Assembly: GCA_003506635.1 (NCBI GenBank)
Contig: DNZB01000305.1
Coordinates: 1 to 5,362 of the forward strand
Direction of reading: 5' to 3'
Length of the DNA: 5,362 nt
DNA from: Parvularcula sp.
GTDB taxonomy: Bacteria > Pseudomonadota > Alphaproteobacteria > Caulobacterales > Parvularculaceae
Shown: one piece after another, positions 1 through 5,362 of the stretch
Layout: the number at the start of each line of letters is the position of its first letter
How positions within the stretch are numbered: the first letter of the stretch is position 1
The notes under the pieces: model-generated
Database searches by the model: none
Seen by the model: the letters and a program-made list of their open reading frames with translations, nothing else
What the model was told of the DNA's origin: nothing
Made by a program: the position numbers and the translations under genes

Positions 1-197
1 CCGATCTGAAAGCGCAGCTCGATCCGTTCTCCGAAATTTATGATGACTTCATCGCCCGCTATCCGAAGGCGCAAGTTCGGGACTTTGACGGCGATCCTGC
101 GGTCATTTCAGAAATGGACGCGCTCATCGCCTATCTTCAGGTGCTCGGCGTGATGGTCGATTTCTCGACCTATAAGGCCGAAGAAAACTACCGGTGA
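1..197 (+). CDS. ccoO: cbb3-type cytochrome c oxidase subunit II (CcoO/FixO), C-terminal fragment
   Basis: This is the last 64 complete codons of a gene that enters from the left edge; the reading frame starts at base 3 and ends at TGA 195-197. CcoO is the inner-membrane-anchored monoheme cytochrome c subunit of cbb3 oxidase and passes electrons towards the CcoN catalytic subunit. The visible tail contains RDFDGDP, then the helix [19 protein letters not shown], ending in TYKAEENYR. This matches the characteristic C-terminus of CcoO, in which the MDALVAYLQ-type helix closes the cytochrome domain. The heme-binding CXXCH and the N-terminal membrane anchor lie outside the window and cannot be checked. 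The following ccoQ and ccoP genes in the same direction confirm the assignment by gene order. The true start is not visible. Confidence 0.95.
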   Translation, partial: DLKAQLDPFSEIYDDFIARYPKAQVRDFDGDPAVISEMDALIAYLQVLGVMVDFSTYKAEENYR

Positions 198-202
198 CGC
201 CC

Positions 203-352
203 ATGTATGAAACGCTCGCGCGCTTTGCGCAAACCTGGGGCCTCGTGATCTTCATCATCGCGTTCGCGCTGGTGCTCGCCTACGCGCTGAACCCCCGCAA
301 CAAATCGAAATTCGACGCAGCGAAGCGTATTCCGCTGAAAGAAGAGGACTGA
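203..352 (+). CDS. ccoQ: cbb3-type cytochrome c oxidase small subunit CcoQ/FixQ
   Basis: This is a 49-residue protein (ATG 203, TGA 350-352). CcoQ is a single-helix membrane subunit that helps stabilise the cbb3 complex, in particular the association of CcoP with the core; it carries no cofactor. The sequence starts MYETLARFAQTWGLV and has one hydrophobic helix at about residues 13-29. A short cytoplasmic tail follows with NPRNKSKFDAAKRIPL, a typical CcoQ ending (N-[PR]-x-N-x-x-x-FD-x-A-x-x-[IL]PL). It begins 5 bases after the ccoO stop and ends 4 bases before the ccoP ATG. An in-frame GTG at 194 overlaps the ccoO stop and would add three residues (MTP). It has a purine-rich GAAGAA at 180-185, 8 bases upstream, whereas ATG 203 has no Shine-Dalgarno sequence at normal distance. 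I kept ATG 203 because the resulting N-terminus looks more like the family, but the start is uncertain. Confidence 0.92.
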   Translation: MYETLARFAQTWGLVIFIIAFALVLAYALNPRNKSKFDAAKRIPLKEED

Positions 353-356
353 CGTC

Positions 357-1226
357 ATGGCGGAACGCGAAATCGACGAAACCTCCGGGGTCGAAACCAC
401 AGGCCATGCATGGGACGGGATCAAGGAACTCAATAACCCGCTTCCGCGCTGGTGGCTGATCATCTTCTGGATATGCGTCGTCTGGTCTGTCATTTACTGG
501 GTGCTGATGCCGTCCTGGCCTGGGCTAACCGGGCATTTCGCCGGCGTGCGCGGACATTCCGAGCGAAAAAATGTCGCCGCCGCCGTCGCTGCGCTTGAAG
601 CAGAACGCCAGGAACGCATGGCGAGGCTTTTGTCGGTTGAGTCGATCGACGCGGTCGAGCAAGACCCGCAGCTTCTCGAATTTGCGCTGAACGCCGGCGC
701 TTCGCTTTTCGGCGACAATTGCGCGACTTGCCACGGCGCCGGCGGGCAAGGCGCCAAAGGCTATCCCGCGCTCGTCGATGATGACTGGATCTGGGGCGGG
801 TCGCTGGCCGACATCCGGCGCACCTTGCAGTTCGGCGTCCGATCCGGTCATCCGGAAGCGCGCCTGAACGTGATGCAGGCCTATGGCGATCTTGGCGTTT
901 TGAGCGGTTCGGAGATCGGCGACCTCGCCGAATATGTCCGCAGCTTTTCGGGAAACAGCGCCTCTCCTGAGGCGATTTCGCGCGCCAGGCCGCTTTACGA
1001 AACGCACTGTGTCAGCTGTCACGGCGCTGAAGGGCGCGGCGATCAGGCGCTAGGGGCGCCGAACCTTTCCGACGCCATCTGGCTTTATGGCGGCGAGCGG
1101 GCGGACGTCGCACAGACGCTGCGCGATGGCCGCGGCGGCGTCATGCCGGCCTGGACCGGGCGCATGTCCGAGGAGCAGATTACAGCGCTCGCTGTCTATG
1201 TTCATTCGCTCGGCGGCGGCGAGTAG
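357..1226 (+). CDS. ccoP: cbb3-type cytochrome c oxidase diheme subunit III (CcoP/FixP)
   Basis: CcoP is the membrane-anchored diheme cytochrome c that receives electrons from soluble or membrane cytochrome c and relays them to the oxidase core; the heme domains face the periplasm. The 289-residue length is normal. The N-terminus has the family segment HAWDGIKELNNPLPRWW (residues 17-33) leading into a single transmembrane anchor at about 32-51. Two cytochrome c domains follow. The first has heme-binding CATCH at 122-126 with candidate distal Met173 in VMQAYG. The second has CVSCH at 218-222 with distal Met263 in VMPAW. The repeated W-L/I-W/Y-GG segments (DDDWIWGG near 141-148, AIWLYGG near 240-246) are typical of both CcoP heme domains. 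The start is well supported: AGAGGA at 343-348 lies 8 bases before ATG 357. The first domain has Gln where MPA(F/Y)G-type motifs carry Pro, a mild variant. The gene sits between ccoQ and ccoG, as expected. Confidence 0.97.
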   Translation: MAEREIDETSGVETTGHAWDGIKELNNPLPRWWLIIFWICVVWSVIYWVLMPSWPGLTGHFAGVRGHSERKNVAAAVAALEAERQERMARLLSVESIDAVEQDPQLLEFALNAGASLFGDNCATCHGAGGQGAKGYPALVDDDWIWGGSLADIRRTLQFGVRSGHPEARLNVMQAYGDLGVLSGSEIGDLAEYVRSFSGNSASPEAISRARPLYETHCVSCHGAEGRGDQALGAPNLSDAIWLYGGERADVAQTLRDGRGGVMPAWTGRMSEEQITALAVYVHSLGGGE

Positions 1227-1242
1227 CGTATGCTTGTGACCA

Positions 1243-2751
1243 GTGGCGGAACTTGACCTCAAACGCGCCGCAAGGGCGCTGAAATCCCCTGAAGCCGCGA
1301 CCGGCGTCGCCGCTATCGACGCCGTCGCCGTCAATAGCGCGGCCGCGCGCCAGCTCTACAAGAAGCGCGAGCCCATTTATCCAAAGCTCGTCTACGGTCG
1401 GTTCCGCGCCGCGAAGTGGGCGCTGCTCGCCGCGACGCTCGGCGTTTACTATCTGCTGCCGTGGCTCCGCTGGCCGCGCGGACCGGCCGAACCTGATCAA
1501 GCCGTGCTGGTCGATTTCGCGGGCGGCCGCTTCTATTTTTTCTTCATCGAAATCTGGCCGAGCGAACTTTATTTCGTCACCGGACTTCTCATTCTCGCCG
1601 CGCTCGCGCTGTTTCTTGCGACGGCGCTTTTCGGGCGCGTGTGGTGCGGCTACGCCTGTCCGCAGACGGTCTGGACGGACCTATTCATCGCCGCCGAAAG
1701 ACTTCTCGAGGGCGACCGCAACGCGCGCATCAAACTCGCCAAGGCGCCGTGGACGCTGGAAAAGATCCTGCGAAAGACGGGCAAGCACGCGATTTGGCTC
1801 TTGATCGCGGCGGCGACGGGCGGCGCATGGATTTTGTATTTTCATGATGCGCCGACGATCGCAGCGAAATTTTTCCGGGGCGAGGCTGCGCCTTCCGCCT
1901 ATCTCTTCGCCGGCATTTTGACCTTCACCACCTACATGCTCGCCGGCTCGATGCGCGAGCAGGTGTGCACTTATATGTGCCCGTGGCCGCGAATTCAGGC
2001 GGCGTTGACCGACGAGGAATCGTTGCAGGTCACCTATCGCGCCGACCGGGGCGAACCGCGGGGCCCGCACAAAAAGGGCGATAGCTGGACCGGAAGGGGC
2101 GATTGCGTCGATTGCCGGGCGTGCGTGGCCGCCTGCCCGATGGGCATCGACATTCGCGACGGCGCCCAGCTTGAATGCATCAATTGCGCGCTCTGCATCG
2201 ACGCCTGCGACGAGGTGATGGCGAAGGTCGGCCGGCCGAAGGGCCTTATCGCCTATGACACCGACAGGAATATGGCCCGCCGCCGGCTCGGCGAACGGCC
2301 GCGTTTCCGGCTCGTTCGGGCGCGCACGGTTCTTTACGCGGCGGTGTTCGCGCTTGTCGGCGCGATCATGCTCTTCGCGCTTTCGGCGAGGGAGACGACA
2401 GACCTCAATGTCCTGAAGGACCGTACGCCGCCTTTCGTCAGATTGTCGGACGGATCGGTGCGAAACGCCTACACGCTGAAGATCGTCAACAAGATGAGCG
2501 AGGCGCGCGAGTTTACGGTCAGACTCGACAGTCCCGCGCCGCTCGCCCTCACCGCGGTCGGCACGGCGGCCGAAGACAGCGCCTTGCGCCTTATGATCGC
2601 CGGCGATGACGTGCGAGCCTTGCGCGTCTTTGTGACCGCCGCGCCCGGCGCCGCCGCGACGCCTTCCATGCCCCTCGTGTTCAGCGTGGAGGACGCCGCA
2701 GGCGACAAGGCGTCTGCCCCGGCGACCTTTATGACGGAGCGTGAGAAATGA
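1243..2751 (+). CDS. ccoG: cbb3 oxidase assembly protein CcoG (RdxA/FixG), polyferredoxin-like membrane protein
   Basis: CcoG is a membrane iron-sulfur protein of the cbb3 assembly pathway. Work on the family indicates that it acts as a cupric reductase supplying Cu(I) for the CuB centre. The 502-residue protein has about five membrane helices (near 56-73, 109-128, 183-200, 219-235, 361-380). Two Cys pairs sit at membrane borders: C135/C139 in WCGYACPQTVW and C242/C246 in CTYMCPWPRIQ. Two [4Fe-4S] ferredoxin motifs follow: C288-C291-C294-C298 and C312-C315-C318-C322. The last ~110 residues form the periplasmic Ig-like FixG C-terminal domain, beginning near the RNAYTLKIVNKM segment. The start must be GTG 1243: an in-frame TGA at 1237-1239 blocks anything upstream, and no internal ATG occurs before residue 232. 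No strong Shine-Dalgarno sequence precedes it. The stop overlaps the ccoH start (ATGA, 2748-2751), which suggests translational coupling. Confidence 0.96.
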   Translation: MAELDLKRAARALKSPEAATGVAAIDAVAVNSAAARQLYKKREPIYPKLVYGRFRAAKWALLAATLGVYYLLPWLRWPRGPAEPDQAVLVDFAGGRFYFFFIEIWPSELYFVTGLLILAALALFLATALFGRVWCGYACPQTVWTDLFIAAERLLEGDRNARIKLAKAPWTLEKILRKTGKHAIWLLIAAATGGAWILYFHDAPTIAAKFFRGEAAPSAYLFAGILTFTTYMLAGSMREQVCTYMCPWPRIQAALTDEESLQVTYRADRGEPRGPHKKGDSWTGRGDCVDCRACVAACPMGIDIRDGAQLECINCALCIDACDEVMAKVGRPKGLIAYDTDRNMARRRLGERPRFRLVRARTVLYAAVFALVGAIMLFALSARETTDLNVLKDRTPPFVRLSDGSVRNAYTLKIVNKMSEAREFTVRLDSPAPLALTAVGTAAEDSALRLMIAGDDVRALRVFVTAAPGAAATPSMPLVFSVEDAAGDKASAPATFMTEREK

Positions 2752-3233
2752 GAGCGGGATTTCGCCTCACCGGCGGCCACGTTCTTGCCGCCCTGCTCGG
2801 GTTCTTCACGCTGATTCTGGCGGCGAATGCGTCGTTCCTGTACTTCGCCGTCAAGAGCTATCCTGGCGAGAATGAAAAGAAGTCCTATCGTCAGGGCCTT
2901 CATTACAATGACGCGCTCGAAGCGCGCACGGAGCAAGATGCGCTCGGCTGGAGCGCTGCGATCGAGAGCATCGGCCGCGACGGCGCGGCCGTCACGATCG
3001 TCGTCGCCTTCGCGGGAAGGAACGGCGCGCCGCTGGGCGGCCTTGAACTCGTCGGCGCGCTCGAACGGCCGGCGTCCGACGAGGGCGCGCAGGAAATCGC
3101 CTTCGCGCCCGACGGCGCTGGGCTTTACACGGCGGTCGTCAGCGCCGGGCCCGGCGCATGGGACCTGCGGGTCACGGCGTCATCCTCCGGGAACGAACGA
3201 TTTCAGTTCGCGAACAGGGTGATCCTTCCATGA
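2748..3233 (+). CDS. ccoH: cbb3 oxidase assembly/stability protein CcoH (FixH)
   Basis: CcoH is a small membrane-anchored protein needed for assembly or stability of cbb3 oxidase; it is reported to associate with the complex, but its biochemical activity is not settled. The 161-residue length is normal for FixH. Near the N-terminus is LTGGHVLAALLGFF (residues 7-20), the FixH-type TG-x-HVL start of a single transmembrane helix spanning about 11-35. It is followed by the family signature SYPGE...SYRQGLHYNDALE (residues 37-58) and QDALGW (63-68). The remainder is a periplasmic beta-rich domain with no obvious cofactor ligands; the protein contains no cysteine. The ATG overlaps the ccoG stop by 4 bases (ATGA), and GGAG at 2736-2739 lies 8 bases upstream. 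The stop overlaps the ccoI start in the same way. This context and the motif make the call firm. Confidence 0.95.
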   Translation: MRAGFRLTGGHVLAALLGFFTLILAANASFLYFAVKSYPGENEKKSYRQGLHYNDALEARTEQDALGWSAAIESIGRDGAAVTIVVAFAGRNGAPLGGLELVGALERPASDEGAQEIAFAPDGAGLYTAVVSAGPGAWDLRVTASSSGNERFQFANRVILP

Positions 3234-5362
3234 CCGCCGGTGCGACGACTGCATGCCCCAGCGGCCTTGAGCCGGCCGCCGCGCCTGAAGTTTCCGGCGT
3301 CATCGACGCTGCGCCCTTCGTGCGGCGGAAGAACGGATCCGCGTCGCTTGATCTCGCGATCTTCGGCGCGAAATGCGCCGGCTGCATCGCCAAGATCGAA
3401 AAGTCGATGATGGGCCTCAGCGGCATGGAAAGCGCGCGGCTCAATCTCTCGACCGGACGGCTCTCTCTCGTCTGGCGCGACGGCGCCGTTTCAGCAGCCG
3501 AGGTGACCGGGACTATCCACGCGCTCGGTTATCGCGCCGCGCCCTACGATCCAAAACTCGTCGAAAGCGATCACGACGCGGAGGGAAGAAGCCTGTTGCG
3601 CGCGCTCGGCGTCGCCGGCTTCGCGACGGCGAATGTCATGCTTCTTTCGATCTCGGTCTGGGCGGGCGGGACCGAAATGGGCGACGCTACGGTCGGTCTG
3701 ATGCACTGGGCGTCCGCGCTCATCGCCGTGCCGTCGGCGCTTTACGCGGGGCGGCCGTTTTTCCGCTCGGCGGCGCTCGCGCTGAGACGCGGGCGCACAA
3801 ATATGGACGTGCCGATTTCGCTGGCGGTGATCCTCGCCCTCGCGCTCAGCATTCACGAGTTCTTCGCCGGCGGCCCGCACGCCTATTTCGACGCCGCGGT
3901 GATGCTGCTCTTCTTCCTGCTTATCGGGCGCTATCTCGATCATCGCCTTCGCTGGCGCGCGCGCGAGGCGGCGCGCGATGTCCTCGCCTTGCAGGCGGCG
4001 ACAGCGCGAAGACTTGGCGCGGGCGGCGCCGTCGACAGCATTCCGGCGCGCGACATCAGGGTCGGAGACCGCTTGCTGATCGCGCCTGGCGACCGGATTC
4101 CCGTCGACGGCGTCGTCGCCGAGGGCGTTTCGCACGCCGACCTTGCGCTGGTCACCGGGGAAAGCGCGCCGGTGAAAGTTGAAAGAGGCGCCGCGCTCAG
4201 CGCGGGCGTCGTCAACCTCTCAAGCCGTCTCGTCATGACGGCGACCGAAACGCTTGAAACATCGCTCATCGCCGATCTTGCCCGGCTGATGGAGGCGAGC
4301 GAGCAAACGCGCGGGCGCTATCGGCGTCTCGCCGACCGGGCGGCGGCGCTATATGTTCCGGTCGTTCACACGCTGGCGGCGGCGACGTTCGCGGGCTGGT
4401 ATTTTCTCGCCGACGCGGGATTGCGCGTCGCCGCGCTCAACGCCATCGCGGTTCTGATCATCACCTGCCCTTGCGCGCTCGGGCTCGCGGCGCCGGCGGT
4501 GCAGGTCGTCGCCGCGGGGCGCCTCTTCAAGCGAGGCGTGCTGATGAAATCGGGCGATGCGCTTGAACGGCTGGCGGAAGCGCGGACGATCGTCTTTGAC
4601 AAGACAGGAACGCTGACGCTGGGGCGGCCCGCGCTTGTCAATGGTGATGCGCTGCCTGCGGGCGCGCTCGCCGCCGCAGCCGCGCTCGCCCGCATCAGCC
4701 GCCATCCCTTGTCGCGCGCGGTCGTTGAAGCCGCAGGGCCCGGCGAGGCGGCCAGCGACGCCGTCGAATTCGCGGGGCTCGGCGTTGAAGGAACCTCGAA
4801 TGGGATGCGCGCGCGCTTCGGCGCCGCCGACTGGACGGGCGCTGCGCCCGGCGCTGAACCCGCACGCATGTCCGCCTGGCTAAAGCTCGGCGACCGCGCG
4901 CCTGTCCGCTTTCTTTTTGAAGATGCGCCGCGCGCCGATTCCGCCGCCGTCATCAGCGCCTTGAGAGCGAAAGGGCTTGACGCTGAACTTCTTTCTGGCG
5001 ATCGCGCGCCGGTCGCTGCCGCGATCGCCGAGGCGCTTGGCGTTGAACGCTGGCGCGCTGAGGTCGGCCCGAAGGAGAAAGCGGCCCGCATCGGCGAGCT
5101 TGTCGCTGCGGGCGCAAAGCCGGCGATGGTCGGCGACGGGCTTAATGATGCGCCCTCGCTCGCCGCGGCGCATGTCTCGCTCGCGCCCGGCACGGCGGCG
5201 GCGGCGAGCCAGTCGGCGGCTGATTTCGTCTATCTTGGCGATCGGCTCGACGGCGTGCTTGAAGCGGTCGATATCTCGCGCAGGGCGCGCCGGCGCCTTG
5301 TCGAGAATTTCGTATTTGCGGCGCTCTACAATCTGGTCGCGATACCGGTCGCGGTTTTCGGG
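3230..5362 (+). CDS. ccoI: P1B-type copper-transporting ATPase CcoI (FixI/CopA2-like), C-terminus cut by window edge
   Basis: This open frame of 711 codons runs off the right edge with no stop. CcoI is a heavy-metal P-type ATPase that exports Cu(I) across the inner membrane for cbb3 CuB assembly, rather than for bulk copper resistance. Visible elements in order: an N-terminal heavy-metal-associated domain (about 40-106) with metal-binding C49-A-G-C52; four helices (near 122-144, 157-173, 193-212, 219-237) including NMDVPISLA; the actuator motif T309-G-E-S; the copper motif C413-P-C in the sixth helix; the phosphorylation motif D457-K-T-G-T; S-x-H492-P in the nucleotide domain; S589-G-D; and GDGLNDAP at 635-642. 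The seventh helix near the edge carries Y700-N701. CPC plus YN is the Cu(I)-ATPase (P1B-1) pattern. The eighth helix, expected to hold M-x-x-S-S, is outside the window, probably 20-50 residues missing. ATG 3230 overlaps the ccoH stop (ATGA), with GGTGA at 3218-3222 seven bases upstream. A lone Cys9 precedes the metal domain. Confidence 0.96.
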   Translation, partial: MTAGATTACPSGLEPAAAPEVSGVIDAAPFVRRKNGSASLDLAIFGAKCAGCIAKIEKSMMGLSGMESARLNLSTGRLSLVWRDGAVSAAEVTGTIHALGYRAAPYDPKLVESDHDAEGRSLLRALGVAGFATANVMLLSISVWAGGTEMGDATVGLMHWASALIAVPSALYAGRPFFRSAALALRRGRTNMDVPISLAVILALALSIHEFFAGGPHAYFDAAVMLLFFLLIGRYLDHRLRWRAREAARDVLALQAATARRLGAGGAVDSIPARDIRVGDRLLIAPGDRIPVDGVVAEGVSHADLALVTGESAPVKVERGAALSAGVVNLSSRLVMTATETLETSLIADLARLMEASEQTRGRYRRLADRAAALYVPVVHTLAAATFAGWYFLADAGLRVAALNAIAVLIITCPCALGLAAPAVQVVAAGRLFKRGVLMKSGDALERLAEARTIVFDKTGTLTLGRPALVNGDALPAGALAAAAALARISRHPLSRAVVEAAGPGEAASDAVEFAGLGVEGTSNGMRARFGAADWTGAAPGAEPARMSAWLKLGDRAPVRFLFEDAPRADSAAVISALRAKGLDAELLSGDRAPVAAAIAEALGVERWRAEVGPKEKAARIGELVAAGAKPAMVGDGLNDAPSLAAAHVSLAPGTAAAASQSAADFVYLGDRLDGVLEAVDISRRARRRLVENFVFAALYNLVAIPVAVFG

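Noticed and set aside
525..1022. A 165-codon antisense open frame opposite ccoP
   Set aside because: It lies opposite the conserved CcoP heme domains and shows no recognisable features; best explained as a coding shadow.
3348..3361. TTGAT followed four bases later by CGATC, resembling half of an FNR/FixK box
   Set aside because: The second half does not match ATCAA, and the site lies inside the ccoI coding region rather than upstream of a gene start, so it is likely chance.
3491..4135. A 214-codon antisense open frame opposite the N-terminal half of ccoI
   Set aside because: Biased composition, no motif, no credible ribosome binding context, and complete overlap with a confident gene.
3373..4182. 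A 269-codon + strand open frame overlapping ccoI in another frame
   Set aside because: The translation is an Arg/Ala-rich low-complexity product typical of an out-of-frame reading of high-GC coding DNA. The overlapping ccoI frame contains every P1B-ATPase motif in the right order.
4366..5193. A 275-codon antisense open frame opposite ccoI
   Set aside because: It is Ala/Ser/Arg-rich with no recognisable domain, and lies wholly opposite well-conserved ATPase sequence. It is a GC-rich codon shadow rather than a gene.
1..5362. Possibility of a novel system hidden among the genes
   Set aside because: The window is covered almost end to end by six recognisable genes in the conserved ccoOQP-GHI order, with gaps of at most 16 bases. 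I saw no repeats, transfer marks, RNA-like structures or unexplained open frames.

Overview
This window is a high-GC chromosomal stretch from a proteobacterium. The protein sequences look alphaproteobacterial, probably Rhizobiales-like and possibly a methylotroph such as the Methylocystis/Methylosinus group. That placement is an impression from protein style and codon use, not a search result. All genes lie on the + strand and form one compact cluster for the cbb3-type (high-affinity) cytochrome c oxidase and its assembly factors.

Layout: positions 1-197 hold the C-terminal end of ccoO (membrane-anchored monoheme cytochrome c subunit). They are followed by ccoQ (203-352, small single-helix subunit) and ccoP (357-1226, membrane-anchored diheme cytochrome c). 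After only 16 bases comes ccoG/rdxA (1243-2751, polyferredoxin-type membrane protein with a GTG start). Then, through two successive ATGA stop/start overlaps, come ccoH (2748-3233) and ccoI (3230 to the window end). ccoI is a P1B-type copper ATPase cut off by the right edge about one transmembrane helix before its expected end. It has no stop codon in the window, so a scan that requires a stop would miss it. ccoN and most of ccoO are expected to the left; the end of ccoI and probably ccoS to the right.

How the genes work together: CcoN (outside), CcoO, CcoQ and CcoP make up the oxidase. CcoP and CcoO carry electrons from the cytochrome c pool to the CcoN heme-copper centre, where oxygen is reduced at low oxygen tension. 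CcoI moves Cu(I) across the inner membrane for insertion into the CuB site. CcoG is thought to reduce Cu(II) to Cu(I) for that pathway. CcoH helps assemble and stabilise the complex.

The window is almost fully coding; the longest gap is 16 bases. I see no RNA gene, repeat, mobile element, CRISPR array, terminator or convincing FNR/FixK box. This is a conserved, well-described system and I found no sign of an undescribed one. The points worth a second look are small: start-codon ambiguity in ccoQ, the start region of ccoG, a variant Met-ligand motif in CcoP, and the very tight junction between the structural and assembly genes.
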